A DNA stretch of 64,000 bases from Microcella humidisoli (GTDB lineage Bacteria; Actinomycetota; Actinomycetes; Actinomycetales; Microbacteriaceae), in assembly GCF_024362325.1 (NCBI RefSeq), contig NZ_CP101497.1, forward strand, positions 124,001-188,000, given 5' to 3'. Numbering within the stretch: position 1 is the first letter of the stretch; every line of letters begins with the position of its first letter. Made by a program: the position numbers and the translations under genes. Below the pieces are notes generated by a model. It was not told where the DNA came from and ran no database searches. It worked only from the letters and a program-made list of their open reading frames with translations. Below, in pieces: positions 1 to 9,038 of this stretch.

Positions 1-2572
1 TCGCCTGCGCGCGCTCCTGCCCGAGGGGGCCAAGCACCTCGTACACGGCGGTGAAGTCGCCCGGCTGGTCGGGTGCGAGGTAGCGCAGCCGATCACCGGC
101 GACGAAGAGCAGGCCCGATTCGCCGGTGAGCCCCTGCACGAGGCTCGGGGAGAGCGTGATGGGCTCGTCGTCGGGGTGCTCGTCGTTGGCCAGCACGGGA
201 ATGCTCACGGCATCGCCAACACGCACCGTGATCGTGTCGTCGATCGCGACGGGCGGCTGCAGCCGATCGGGTCGCGGGATCTCGATGACGGTGATCTCGC
301 CCGTCGACTCGGCGAGGCCGTTGCTGATGCGGTACGTCACGATCTGCGGACCGTCGAGGGGTCGCGTGAGGGTGATGCGCACATCGCGCTGATCGAGCAC
401 CTCCGCGCGGATCCCGCTCGTCGGCGGCACGCCGATGACGCCCGTGACGACGAGCACCCCGCCGCCCGGATCGATGTCGGCGGTCGCGACGCCGATGGTC
501 GCGTTGCTGAGCGTGCGCACGAAGAGCGTCTTCGGCACGGTGATCGGCGCCGCGCCCGCCGCAGGCGGAGCGGCGACATCCACGCGGATGATGCCGGTCG
601 CCGTCGTCGACCCGTCGGTGACGACGTACTCGAGGTAGTGCGTGCGCACCTCGTCGCTGACGAATCGGAAGACGCCGCGATCGAAGCTCGGCGTGATCGT
701 CGTGCCGCTCTTCTCGGGAACGGCGCTCAACCGGATGGTGCCCGTGCCGCCGCGCACGTGCACGAGCGGCTCGATGCGCACCTCTTGACCCGCGTAGGCG
801 AGCACGACGAAGGGCTCGGCGATGATGGGCGTCTGACCAGCCGGCCGCACGGTCACCGCGAGCGTGCCGAGCCCGGTCGCGAGGCCGTCGGTCACCGTCA
901 GCGCGACGGTGCGCAGCGTTCCCGCCCCGCCCGCCTCCGAAATCGTGACGCGGCCATCAGGGCGGAACGTGACGACATCGGGGGGCGGGATGCTCGCGGC
1001 CTGCAGATAGATCGGGTCGCCGTCCGGATCGACCCACTCCGCGAGCACCGCCGCCGTCGCCGTGCCGCCCTCGGCGACCGTCGTCTTGCTCGCTCGCACC
1101 TGCACGGGCGCGCCGTTCTCGCCCGCCGCGCGCACATCCACGCGCACCGTCGCCGAGTCCGACCCGCCGCGGCCGTCGGTGATCGTGTAGGAGAAGTCGA
1201 TCTCGCCGCTCGCCCCGCTCTCGAGCGTCAGCTGCAGCTGCTGCGCATCGCCGATGAGGTCGAGCCGCCCGATCGCCGGATCGATCGCGGTGACCTCGGT
1301 GATCACGAGCACATCGCCGTTCGGATCGGTGTCGTTGAGCAGCACCGGCAGTACGCTCGCGCGTCCGGGTCGCGCCCCGAACTCGTCATCGACCGCAATC
1401 GGCGGCTGCTGCGCGCGCTCGAGCTCGGGGGGCGTGTCGAGCTGGTCGAGCTGCTCTTGCCGCTCATCCTCCTCGTCGCGGATGAGGTCATCCCAGTTGT
1501 CGATGAGCCGGCCGTCGCTCTGCACCGCCCACGCGGCGCCGCCGGCCCGATCGTTGAGGGCCAGGCGCTCGTCACGCACCGTGAAGGCCAGATCGGCGGC
1601 GGCCGGAACCGCCGAGAGAGGCAGCTCGGTCACCTGCTCGCCACAGCGACGCCAGGAGATGCCGTCGGTCCACGCGGCGAAGGCGCAGTCCCCGAGCACG
1701 ACGGGGGCGGCGGGGCGGCCCTGCCGACCGGTGACGAGCTCGGTCAGCGCCGAGCCGTCGAGCCCCACCGAGACAAGCCCGCCGCGGTGCGCCACGAGCA
1801 CCTGCTGGGCGTCATCGCTCGCCTGGGCGAGGCGCGGATCGTCGGCCGCGCCGATGACGCCCGAGAGGTCGACCACGCCCGACTCGGTGTGCAGCAGCCG
1901 TGTGCCCGTGTCGAGCACCGCCCAGCGCCCGCCCGCGATCGTGATCTGCAGCTCGACGGTCTCCTCGACGTCGATGCTCCACGTGCGGTCGACCCGATCG
2001 GTGGCGCCCGGGGCGACGCGGTAGACCTCGCCGAGCCCGGGGGCGACCGCGACGATGCCCACGGCATCGGTCGTGGCGACGACGCTGTCGGGGCCGAACT
2101 GGAACGCCGCGACGGTCGCGGGGTCGAAATCGGCGAACAGTGAGCGGGCCGTGACCCAGGTCTCGCCGGAGCCCACACTGTGCACGACGACGCTGTCGGC
2201 GGCGAGCATGACCTGCGGCTCGTCGGGCGGCAGCGGCACCGACTCGAGCACCTCCGAGCGGGCGGTGTCGACGATCTCGGCGGTGGCGTTGACCGTGTCG
2301 ACGACGATGACGTCGGCGCCCCGCTGCACGAGCTCGAGCTGCGACCCCTCGCCGGGGATGACCGAGTCGAGCTCGCCCACCTGCAGGTTGGCGCGGCCGA
2401 CCGCCTGGCGGTCGCCGTTGACGACCCACACGGCGCCGTCATTGATGTCGAGCCGCTGGGCTTCGAAACCGGGGTAGACGACCGCGATGGTCGCCACGAC
2501 GACCGCGACGAGACCGCCGCCGACCCCCGTGAGGGCGGCCGATCGGTGCCGCGCGAACCACTGCCGGATCAC
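1..2572 (-). CDS. Membrane-anchored Ig-like repeat protein (partial, C-terminus beyond window)
   Basis: The frame stays open from a GTG at 2572 to the window edge, giving about 857 residues without a stop. An N-terminal membrane anchor (about residues 12-33) is followed by a roughly 300-residue beta-rich region that looks propeller-like. Next comes a charged linker (WDDLIRDEED), then at least five cadherin/Ig-like repeats with the signature LPVLLNDTDPNGD and later IPVLANDEHPDDEP. The start codon sits 4 bp after the kinase stop, so it is the fourth gene of the FHA-PP2C-kinase operon. This type of protein is known beside kinase/phosphatase clusters in Microbacteriaceae. A cell-surface or wall-sensing role is inference. 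The C-terminal end is not visible. Confidence 0.8.
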   Translation of the reverse strand, partial: MIRQWFARHRSAALTGVGGGLVAVVVATIAVVYPGFEAQRLDINDGAVWVVNGDRQAVGRANLQVGELDSVIPGEGSQLELVQRGADVIVVDTVNATAEIVDTARSEVLESVPLPPDEPQVMLAADSVVVHSVGSGETWVTARSLFADFDPATVAAFQFGPDSVVATTDAVGIVAVAPGLGEVYRVAPGATDRVDRTWSIDVEETVELQITIAGGRWAVLDTGTRLLHTESGVVDLSGVIGAADDPRLAQASDDAQQVLVAHRGGLVSVGLDGSALTELVTGRQGRPAAPVVLGDCAFAAWTDGISWRRCGEQVTELPLSAVPAAADLAFTVRDERLALNDRAGGAAWAVQSDGRLIDNWDDLIRDEEDERQEQLDQLDTPPELERAQQPPIAVDDEFGARPGRASVLPVLLNDTDPNGDVLVITEVTAIDPAIGRLDLIGDAQQLQLTLESGASGEIDFSYTITDGRGGSDSATVRVDVRAAGENGAPVQVRASKTTVAEGGTATAAVLAEWVDPDGDPIYLQAASIPPPDVVTFRPDGRVTISEAGGAGTLRTVALTVTDGLATGLGTLAVTVRPAGQTPIIAEPFVVLAYAGQEVRIEPLVHVRGGTGTIRLSAVPEKSGTTITPSFDRGVFRFVSDEVRTHYLEYVVTDGSTTATGIIRVDVAAPPAAGAAPITVPKTLFVRTLSNATIGVATADIDPGGGVLVVTGVIGVPPTSGIRAEVLDQRDVRITLTRPLDGPQIVTYRISNGLAESTGEITVIEIPRPDRLQPPVAIDDTITVRVGDAVSIPVLANDEHPDDEPITLSPSLVQGLTGESGLLFVAGDRLRYLAPDQPGDFTAVYEVLGPLGQERAQA

Positions 2573-2576
2573 GATG

Positions 2577-3983
2577 TCACCCTGCCGCGACCTCGGCGCA
2601 CTTCTCGTCGCTCGGTGCACCCAGGCGACCCTCGCGCGCAACCCGCACCGTCACGCAGACGCGGTCGCCCGGGGCCGCGACGACGGCGAACTCCGTCGTG
2701 CGCTGGAAGGTCTCGGCGCCGCCGGCCAGCTGCACGCGGTAGGTGTCGTCGGGCTGGATGCCCGGGTCGCTCCACGAGAACACCACCGTTGTCCCGTCGA
2801 GCACCGCCTCGACGTTGGTCACGCTCGGCAGGTCGCGATCGCCTCCCTGGATGGCGAGCAGCGTCGCCGTTGCGCCGAGCGCGATGACGGCGAGCGAGAT
2901 GACGACGAGGCCTGCGGCGAGGAAGCGGGTGCGCGTCGCGGTACGCCGGGTCGCCGTGCCGACGAGCTCGGGAGCGGAGTCGACCGCGGCGGCCTGCGCC
3001 GCGGCGGTGCGCCGGCGCCGCCGGCGGCCCGTCGACGAACCCGGCGAGCGCGGCGCGATCGCGCGCACGATCGTGCGATCGCCCGGGTCTCCGATGGTCG
3101 CGAGCGCCCAGTCGTCCATCGCCACGTCGGCCTGCGTGGTGACGAGCCCGAGCTCCGCCTCCACCCGCTGCAGATCGCGCACGAGCTCGAGCACCGACTG
3201 CTGGCGCTTGGCCGGATCACGGCTGAGAGAGCGGCGCAGCACGGCCTCGAGCGATGCGGGAACATCCTCGCGATCGATCGCCGGCACGCGGGCGCGCGCG
3301 ATGCGGCCGATGAGTTCGTCGGAGGTGTTCGACCCGTCGAGCACCTCGAAGGGCGACCGTCCGGCGAGCAGCGTGTACAGCGTCGCCCCGAGCGACCACA
3401 CCTCGCTCAGCACCGTGCCGGCCGTCTCGTCGAGCAGCACCTCCGGCGCCGACCAGGGGATCGACATGCCGACCGAGTCGGTGCTGCTGGCCGCGCTGAG
3501 CGAGGAGGCGATGCCGAAGTCGCTCAGAACCGGGTGCCCGTAGGCGGTCATGAGGATGTTGGAGGGCTTGATGTCGCGGTGCAGCACCCCGGTGCGGTGC
3601 GCCGTCTCGATCGCACTGCCGATCTGCACGCCGATGCGCAGCACCTCCGGCACGGGGATGCGCTCGGCCCGGTACCGCGTGGCGAGCTGTGCCGAGCAGA
3701 GCTCCATGACGAGGTAGGGGCGACCGTCGGCCGAGATACTCGCCTGGTAGACGGTCAGGATGCCGGGGTGCGACGAGAGCTGGGCCATGAGATTGGCCTC
3801 GACCTGGAACATCTGCCGCACGTGCTCGGTGACCACGTCAGCGAGCATGACCTTGACGGCGACCTGCCGCCGGGGCATGTTCTGCTCGTACAGGAAGACG
3901 TCGGCGAAGCCGCCGCTGCCGAGCAGGCGCACGTGACTGAACCCGGGCAGGATCGGGGGTTCCGACGGTCGACGTCGCGTCAT
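2577..3983 (-). CDS. Transmembrane Ser/Thr protein kinase with extracellular FnIII-like domain
   Basis: This is a 468-residue Hanks-type kinase. Visible motifs are the glycine loop GSGGFADV (22-29), VAVK with Lys44, HRDIKPSN (Asp137), DFG (155-157) and APE (179-181). A basic, Ala-rich linker leads to one membrane helix at about 356-377 and an outer domain of about 80 residues with a fibronectin III look and two Cys. PASTA repeats are absent. I chose the ATG at 3983, not 4001, because GGGAGGGGG lies just upstream. It follows the PP2C gene by 49 bp and precedes the Ig-repeat gene by 4 bp, so kinase and opposing phosphatase are probably co-transcribed. Substrates are unknown; the FHA protein of the operon is an obvious candidate. 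Confidence 0.93.
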   Translation of the reverse strand: MTRRRPSEPPILPGFSHVRLLGSGGFADVFLYEQNMPRRQVAVKVMLADVVTEHVRQMFQVEANLMAQLSSHPGILTVYQASISADGRPYLVMELCSAQLATRYRAERIPVPEVLRIGVQIGSAIETAHRTGVLHRDIKPSNILMTAYGHPVLSDFGIASSLSAASSTDSVGMSIPWSAPEVLLDETAGTVLSEVWSLGATLYTLLAGRSPFEVLDGSNTSDELIGRIARARVPAIDREDVPASLEAVLRRSLSRDPAKRQQSVLELVRDLQRVEAELGLVTTQADVAMDDWALATIGDPGDRTIVRAIAPRSPGSSTGRRRRRRTAAAQAAAVDSAPELVGTATRRTATRTRFLAAGLVVISLAVIALGATATLLAIQGGDRDLPSVTNVEAVLDGTTVVFSWSDPGIQPDDTYRVQLAGGAETFQRTTEFAVVAAPGDRVCVTVRVAREGRLGAPSDEKCAEVAAG

Positions 3984-4032
3984 GGTTCCCCCTCCCGGCA
4001 CGATGTCCCCCCAGTGTAGGGAGTGCGGGGCG

Positions 4033-4818
4033 TCAGGGGCCGGGGGCGCGCACCACGTCGACGACGATCACGGTGATGTTGTCGCGTCCGCCCTGCGCGA
4101 GCGCCGCATCCACGAGCGCATTCGCGGTCTCGCGGGCGCTCAAGCGCGCAGCGAGGTGCAGCCGCAGCCGCTCGAGCGGCACCTCTTTCGTGAGCCCATC
4201 GGAGCACACCAGCAGGCGCATCCCGGGCTCGAGGGGCAGCACGCTCAGATCGACCTCGGGCTCGACCGAGAAGCCGACCGCGCGCGTGATGACGTTCGAG
4301 TCGGGATGGTTCTCGGCCTGCTCGGCGCTCAGCTGCCCGGCGTCGACCATCTCTTGCACGATCGAGTGGTCGGTCGTCACCTGGCTGAGTTCGTTGCCCG
4401 AGAACCGGTACACGCGCGAGTCGCCGACGTTGAAGACCGTGAGCTGCGGATGCCCGTCGACCAGCGTGAGAGCGACGCCCGTGACCGTCGTGCCGATGCC
4501 GTGATCAGCATCATCGAGCTGGTGGATGTCCCACGTCGCCAGATTGAGCGCATCGACGATCGCGGACGGCTCGATGAAGTCGCCGTCGACGGCCGCCTGC
4601 AGCCGGCGCACGACGGCGTCGCTCGCCCGATCGCCGTGCGAGTGGCCGCCCATGCCGTCGGCGACCGCGAACAGGGGCACATCGGCGAGGTAGCTGTCTT
4701 CGTTGCCCGAACGTCGGTAGCCCGTGTGGGTCACCCCGTGCCACGACAGCTCGACGGGCTCGCCGCGATCGGGCAGAGCGACGATGTGGCGTACGCTGCT
4801 GCGGCCGAGGGCGGTCAC
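4033..4818 (-). CDS. PP2C-family Ser/Thr protein phosphatase
   Basis: This 261-residue PPM/PP2C phosphatase would remove phosphate from Ser/Thr, with metal ions held by Asp residues. Visible motifs are GNEDSY (Asp41), ADGMGGH (Asp54), VGDSRVYR, CSDGLTKEV and GGRDNITVIVV, which cover the canonical metal-binding set. There is no membrane segment, so it is cytoplasmic. I chose the GTG at 4818 because it overlaps the upstream FHA stop as GTGA with CGGAG six bases upstream; a longer reading frame to 4920 would start inside the FHA gene and lacks a ribosome site. It most likely counteracts the kinase encoded next. Confidence 0.93.
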   Translation of the reverse strand: MTALGRSSVRHIVALPDRGEPVELSWHGVTHTGYRRSGNEDSYLADVPLFAVADGMGGHSHGDRASDAVVRRLQAAVDGDFIEPSAIVDALNLATWDIHQLDDADHGIGTTVTGVALTLVDGHPQLTVFNVGDSRVYRFSGNELSQVTTDHSIVQEMVDAGQLSAEQAENHPDSNVITRAVGFSVEPEVDLSVLPLEPGMRLLVCSDGLTKEVPLERLRLHLAARLSARETANALVDAALAQGGRDNITVIVVDVVRAPGP

Positions 4819-5408
4819 GAGGGCTCCGAAGGTCGGGGTGGGTGCGGGATGCTCGGGGCGACGAACTCGACCTCGACGCCGTCGCCCAGCTCGATGATCG
4901 CGTCGGGCAGCACGGCGCACGAGTCGCCCGGCCGCAGCCTCAGACTCGACCCCGTCGACCAGTGTACGACCACGCCGTTCGTCGACCCGAGGTCGGCGAC
5001 CACGAGCGAGCGCCCGAGCCGCTCGATGCGGGCGTGCCGGGCAGAGACGTCAGCACGATCGGCGGGGATGACCACGCGCCGCGGCACGGGGTGCTCGTTC
5101 GGTCGAGGTGCCCCCGGCCGACGTCCGATGACGACGGGCACATCGAGCGGCACGACCGTGCTCGTGCCGCGCACCCGCAGCGCCCAGTCGACGGGGTCGG
5201 GCTCCGGCGGTTCCGGCGGCAGCGCGGCGTCGAGCGGCAGCGCACCGGCCGCGGCCGGGCGCGCGGGCTCGACGAGGCGGATGATCGTGTCCTCGACATC
5301 GCGGGCCGACGGCGGCCCAGTGTCAGGGGCGACGGGGCGGTCGCCCGCGCGGTCCGCACCACGCGGACGCAGCACCGTGTCGCCGGTGTCCTCCGGCCAA
5401 TCCCCCAT
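4815..5408 (-). CDS. FHA-domain protein
   Basis: This protein of about 197 residues has a Pro/Asp/Arg-rich first half, likely disordered, and a C-terminal FHA domain (about 100-190). Family signatures include VVIGRR, SARHARIE and LGSTNGVVV, covering the phosphothreonine-binding Arg/Ser/His/Asn set. FHA domains read phosphothreonine and often recruit kinase substrates. The N-terminal half has two Asp-Thr stretches (DTGDTVLRP and VEDTIIRL) that resemble phosphothreonine sites (inference). The ATG at 5408 is preferred because GGCGGGGGG precedes it by 4 bases; an in-frame ATG at 5495 has no such site. It is the first gene of the kinase operon. Confidence 0.88.
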   Translation of the reverse strand: MGDWPEDTGDTVLRPRGADRAGDRPVAPDTGPPSARDVEDTIIRLVEPARPAAAGALPLDAALPPEPPEPDPVDWALRVRGTSTVVPLDVPVVIGRRPGAPRPNEHPVPRRVVIPADRADVSARHARIERLGRSLVVADLGSTNGVVVHWSTGSSLRLRPGDSCAVLPDAIIELGDGVEVEFVAPSIPHPPRPSEPS

Positions 5409-5502
5409 GGCGCCCCCCGCCTCGATCGTCCCTCTAGTCGCCGATGGACGGGCGACCCCGGCGGGCCGCCCTCGTATGCCGTGCCCCCTGGTCATCCATC
5501 GG

Positions 5503-6939
5503 CTAGTCGCCGATGTATGACATCACATGCTTGAGGCGCGTGTAGTCCTCGAAGCCGTAGTGCGAGAGGTCTTTGCCGTAGCCGGAGTGCTTGAAGCCGC
5601 CGTGCGGCATGTCCGACACGAACGGGATGTGGGTGTTGATCCACACGCACCCGAAGTCGAGGTCGCGGGCAAACCGCATGGCCCGCGTGTGGTCGCTCGT
5701 CCACACCGACGACGCGAGGGCGTAGCGCACACCGTTCGCGAGCGCGAGCGCCTCCTCCTCAGTGCGGAAGGTCTGCACCGTGAGCACGGGCCCGAAGATC
5801 TCCTCCTGCACGGCCTCGTCGTCTTGCCGCATGCCGGTCACGATCGTCGCGGGCCAGAAGTAGCCGCGATCGCCCTGCCGGGCGCCGCCCGCCACGATCT
5901 CGGCGTGCGCGGGCAGCCGCTCGATGACGCCCGCGACGCGCTCGAGCTGCGCGGCGTTGTTGAGCGCGCCGTAGAAGACGCCGTCGTCGCGCGGTCCGCC
6001 CGTGACGGCGTGCGTCGCTGCGCGGGTGACGAGCGCGGCCACGACCTCGTCGTGCACCGACTCGTGCACGATCACCCGCGTCGCGGCCGTGCAGTCCTGC
6101 CCGGCGTTGAAGTACGCGGCCAGCACGAGCCCCTCGGCCACCTTCTGCGGGTCGGCGTCGGGGAACACGATCGCGGGCGCCTTGCCGCCGAGCTCGAGGT
6201 GCACGCGCTTCAGGTCGGTTGCGGCCGCCCTCGCGACCTCCATGCCCGCGCGCACCGATCCGGTGATCGCGACCATCTGGGGGGTCGGATGCTGCAGCAG
6301 GGCCGCACCCGTCGTGCGGTCACCCATCACGACGTTGAACACGCCCGCGGGCAGCACGCCGGCGGCGAGCTCGGCGAACCGCACGGTCGAGAGCGGAGTC
6401 GTGTCGGAGGGCTTGAGCACGACCGTGTTGCCCGCCGCGATCGCCGGGGCGATCTTCCAGACGGCCATGTTGAGCGGGTAGTTCCAGGGCGTGACCTGCC
6501 CGATGACCCCGATGGGCTCGCGCCGCACGTACGAGGTGTGGTCGGCGAGGTACTCCCCCGCCGAGCGGCCGTCGAGGTCGCGTGCGGCGCCGCCGAAGAA
6601 CCGCAGCTGGTCGACCGACTGATCGATCTCGTCGGCCACGAGGCTCGCGCGCGGCTTGCCGGTGTCGAGCGACTCGAGGTCGGCGAGCTCCTCGGCGTGC
6701 TCGGCCATGACGTCGGCCAGTCGGAAGAGCGCGAGCTGGCGCTCGGCGGGCGTCGTGCGGCCCCAGTGGCGGAACGCGGTCTCGGCGGCGCGGTACGCGG
6801 AGTCGATCTCCGCCGCCGTGCTCACGGGAGCGTGACCGTAGACCTCCTCCGTCGCCGGGTCGATGAGGTCGAGGTGAGTGTCGGAGGTGCTCTCGACGGA
6901 CTCGCCGCCGATGACGTTACGGAGGATGCGGGCGCTCAT
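5503..6939 (-). CDS. Aldehyde dehydrogenase, probable gamma-aminobutyraldehyde dehydrogenase
   Basis: This is a 478-residue NAD(P)-dependent aldehyde dehydrogenase. Landmarks are PWNYP with Asn153, VVLKPSD, the general-base motif LELGGKAP (Glu249) and the nucleophile in GQDCTAATR (Cys283). The gene is divergent from an Lrp regulator, aminotransferase and FAD amine oxidase. This suggests oxidation of an amino-aldehyde, such as 4-aminobutanal from putrescine, to the amino acid. The family assignment is firm and the substrate is inference. The ATG at 6939 has no ribosome site but a TACAGT box ends six bases before it, so a leaderless transcript is likely. The upstream in-frame ATG at 6975 would discard that promoter. 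Confidence 0.9.
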   Translation of the reverse strand: MSARILRNVIGGESVESTSDTHLDLIDPATEEVYGHAPVSTAAEIDSAYRAAETAFRHWGRTTPAERQLALFRLADVMAEHAEELADLESLDTGKPRASLVADEIDQSVDQLRFFGGAARDLDGRSAGEYLADHTSYVRREPIGVIGQVTPWNYPLNMAVWKIAPAIAAGNTVVLKPSDTTPLSTVRFAELAAGVLPAGVFNVVMGDRTTGAALLQHPTPQMVAITGSVRAGMEVARAAATDLKRVHLELGGKAPAIVFPDADPQKVAEGLVLAAYFNAGQDCTAATRVIVHESVHDEVVAALVTRAATHAVTGGPRDDGVFYGALNNAAQLERVAGVIERLPAHAEIVAGGARQGDRGYFWPATIVTGMRQDDEAVQEEIFGPVLTVQTFRTEEEALALANGVRYALASSVWTSDHTRAMRFARDLDFGCVWINTHIPFVSDMPHGGFKHSGYGKDLSHYGFEDYTRLKHVMSYIGD

Positions 6940-6945
6940 GGCGCC

Positions 6946-6951
6946 ACTGTA
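6946..6951 (-). promoter_or_regulatory. Leaderless -10 box of the aldehyde dehydrogenase gene
   Basis: TACAGT on the minus strand is followed by six bases and then the ATG at 6939. This TANNNT-N6-start layout is the known form of leaderless actinobacterial promoters. No clear -35 was seen. Confidence 0.45.
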
Positions 6952-6978
6952 GCGCGCACGGGAGCGCGCATCCACCCC

Positions 6979-7025
6979 TACTGCGACGGATTCCGTTGCT
7001 CGATGGCGTCTGTTACTGCGGATTC
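6979..7025. promoter_or_regulatory. Repeated half-sites between divergent lrp-like and aldehyde dehydrogenase genes
   Basis: TACTGCG followed closely by GGATTC occurs at 6979-6993 (with a 2-base insert) and again at 7014-7025. The copies are about 35 bp apart, near three helical turns. The placement between the regulator and its divergent neighbour fits binding by the Lrp-family regulator encoded at 7063, but this is inference. Confidence 0.3.
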
Positions 7026-7050
7026 ACTTGTATTCCCGGCTTGACACTGT

Positions 7051-7056
7051 CAGAAT
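7051..7056 (+). promoter_or_regulatory. Leaderless -10 box of the Lrp-type regulator gene
   Basis: CAGAAT is followed by six bases and the ATG at 7063, with no ribosome site in between. TTGTAT lies 17 bp upstream as a weak -35. TTGACA at 7041 is too close to the gene to serve. Confidence 0.4.
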
Positions 7057-7062
7057 CAGCCC

Positions 7063-7530
7063 ATGGCCTCCCGAAGCAAGCCGGTGCACCTCGACGACGT
7101 GTCGAAGGCCATCGTCGAGCAGCTGCAGACCGACGGCCGCCGCTCGTACGCCGAGATCGGCAAGGCCGTTGGCCTCAGCGAGGCGGCAGTGCGCCAGCGC
7201 GTGCAGAAGCTGACGGATGCCGGGGTCATGCAAGTGGTCGCCGTCACCGACCCGATGCAGCTGGGCTTCTACCGCCAGGCCATGATCGGCATCCGCGTCG
7301 TGGGCGACACGACGCATGTTGCCGACGAGCTGAGCAACATGCGCGCCGTCGACTATGTCGTGCTCACGGCCGGCAGCTTCGACATCCTCGCCGAGGTCGT
7401 CTGCGAAGACGACGACGACCTCATCGACCTGCTCAACAGTCGCATCCGTGCGATCGAGGGCGTGCAGTCGACCGAGACCTTCGTCTATCTACGACTGCAG
7501 AAGCAGTTCTACAACTGGGGAACCCGATGA
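7063..7530 (+). CDS. Lrp/AsnC-family transcriptional regulator
   Basis: This 155-residue protein is the standard length for the family. An N-terminal helix-turn-helix (about 12-60, DGRRSYAEIGKAVGLSEAAV) is followed by the RAM/AsnC ligand-binding domain (about 70-145). It starts the plus-strand amine catabolism operon: its TGA overlaps an ATG of the aminotransferase frame as ATGA. It likely senses an amino acid or amine and controls both this operon and the divergent aldehyde dehydrogenase; repeated half-sites lie between the two genes. The effector is unknown. Confidence 0.92.
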   Translation: MASRSKPVHLDDVSKAIVEQLQTDGRRSYAEIGKAVGLSEAAVRQRVQKLTDAGVMQVVAVTDPMQLGFYRQAMIGIRVVGDTTHVADELSNMRAVDYVVLTAGSFDILAEVVCEDDDDLIDLLNSRIRAIEGVQSTETFVYLRLQKQFYNWGTR

Positions 7531-7616
7531 GTATTTTCCGCAAGAAGACCGCGACCGCGACGATCAGCGCGCCCACGACGCACGCCGAGCCGACGCACCA
7601 CACGAGAGAGCACACG

Positions 7617-9038
7617 ATGTCGATCGACACCTCCATCGCCCCGGCGGGCACCGCCCTCGACGCCTCGACCGAGGCCGACCTGCAGCAGAAGGCGAAAGAC
7701 CACCTCTGGATGCACTTCGCCCGCCAGTCGGGCATGGAGGCCGGCAACGGCGTGCCCATCATCGTGCGCGGCGAGGGCCACCACGTCTACGACTCGCACG
7801 GCAAGAAGTACATCGACGGCCTCTCGGGCCTCTTCGTCGTGCAGGTGGGCCACGGCCGCGAGCGTCTCGCCGAGGCAGCCCGCAAGCAGGCGGAAGAGCT
7901 CGCGTTCTTCCCGCTGTGGTCGTACGCCCACCCGACCGCGATCGAGCTGGCCGACCGTCTCGCCGACTACGCGCCTGGCGACCTCAACCGCGTCTTCTTC
8001 ACGACGGGCGGCGGCGAAGCCGTCGAGTCGGCGTGGAAGCTCGCGAAGCAGTACTTCAAGCTCACCGGCAAGCCCATGAAGCACAAGGTCATCTCGCGCG
8101 CGATCGCCTACCACGGCACGCCGCAGGGCGCCCTCGCGATCACGGGCATCCCGGGCATGAAAGAGATGTTCGAGCCGCTGACGCCCGGCGGGTTCCGCGT
8201 GCCGAACACCAATTACTACCGCGCCGCCGAGATGGGCTTCCACGGCTCGCTCGAGGAGTTCGGGCAGTGGGCGGCCAACCGCATCGAAGAAGCGATCCTC
8301 TTCGAGGGCCCCGACACCGTCGCGGCGGTCTTCCTCGAGCCGGTGCAGAACTCGGGCGGCTGCTTCCCGCCGCCCCCCGGATACTTCACGCGCGTGCGCG
8401 AGATCTGCGACAAGTACGACGTGCTGCTCGTGAGCGACGAGGTCATCTGCGCCTACGGCCGCATCGGTGAGATGTTCGCCTGCACCGCCCTCGGCTACGT
8501 GCCCGACATCATCACGAGCGCGAAGGGTCTCACGAGCGGGTACTCGCCGCTCGGCGCCATGATCGTGAGCGACCGCCTGTACGAGCCGTTCAAGCACGGC
8601 CAGACGGCGTTCTACCACGGCTACACCTTCGCCGGGCACCCGGTGTCGGCCGCCGTCGCGCTCGAGAACCTCAACATCATGGAAGAAGAGGGAATCCTCG
8701 CCCACGTGCGCGAGAACTCTCCGAAGTTCCGCGCGGCGCTGGAGCGCCTCAAAGACCTCCCGATCGTCGGCGACGTGCGCGGCGAGGGGTACTTCTTCGG
8801 CATCGAGCTCGTCAAGAACAAGGAGACCAAGGAGACCTTCAACGAGGCGGAGTCCGAGCGCCTGCTGCGCGGATTCCTCTCGAAGGCACTCTTCGACGCA
8901 GGGCTCTACTGCCGCGCCGACGACCGTGGCGACCCCGTCATCCAGCTCGCTCCCCCGCTCACGATCGGACCGGCCGAGTTCGACGAGATCGAGGCGATTC
9001 TGCGCCGCGTGCTGACCGAGGCGGGAACACTGCTCTGA
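7617..9038 (+). CDS. Class III PLP aminotransferase, probable putrescine or omega-amino acid aminotransferase
   Basis: This is a 473-residue class III aminotransferase. The PLP lysine is in TSAKGLTSGYSP (Lys303) and the cofactor-binding Asp is in SDEVICAYGR (Asp274). Family members move amino groups from terminal amines or beta/omega-amino acids to pyruvate or 2-oxoglutarate. In this cluster the probable products are amino-aldehydes for the divergent dehydrogenase (inference). Two starts are possible: ATG 7527, which overlaps the regulator stop as ATGA with GGGG upstream and adds 30 low-complexity residues, and ATG 7617 with GAGAGAG upstream. I prefer 7617 because homology-like sequence begins after it. 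Confidence 0.88.
   Translation: MSIDTSIAPAGTALDASTEADLQQKAKDHLWMHFARQSGMEAGNGVPIIVRGEGHHVYDSHGKKYIDGLSGLFVVQVGHGRERLAEAARKQAEELAFFPLWSYAHPTAIELADRLADYAPGDLNRVFFTTGGGEAVESAWKLAKQYFKLTGKPMKHKVISRAIAYHGTPQGALAITGIPGMKEMFEPLTPGGFRVPNTNYYRAAEMGFHGSLEEFGQWAANRIEEAILFEGPDTVAAVFLEPVQNSGGCFPPPPGYFTRVREICDKYDVLLVSDEVICAYGRIGEMFACTALGYVPDIITSAKGLTSGYSPLGAMIVSDRLYEPFKHGQTAFYHGYTFAGHPVSAAVALENLNIMEEEGILAHVRENSPKFRAALERLKDLPIVGDVRGEGYFFGIELVKNKETKETFNEAESERLLRGFLSKALFDAGLYCRADDRGDPVIQLAPPLTIGPAEFDEIEAILRRVLTEAGTLL

Noticed and set aside
176..2143. Long plus-strand open frame of 655 codons
   Set aside because: It is antisense to the Ig-repeat gene; its product is Arg/Asp/Gly/Ala-rich shadow sequence typical of high G+C DNA, with no domain.
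5435..5520. Short direct repeat (CATCGGCGACTAG) at the end of the aldehyde dehydrogenase gene and again about 65 bp on
   Set aside because: It is 13 bases, one copy being the gene end and the other lying just before the FHA start; most likely a small duplication without function.
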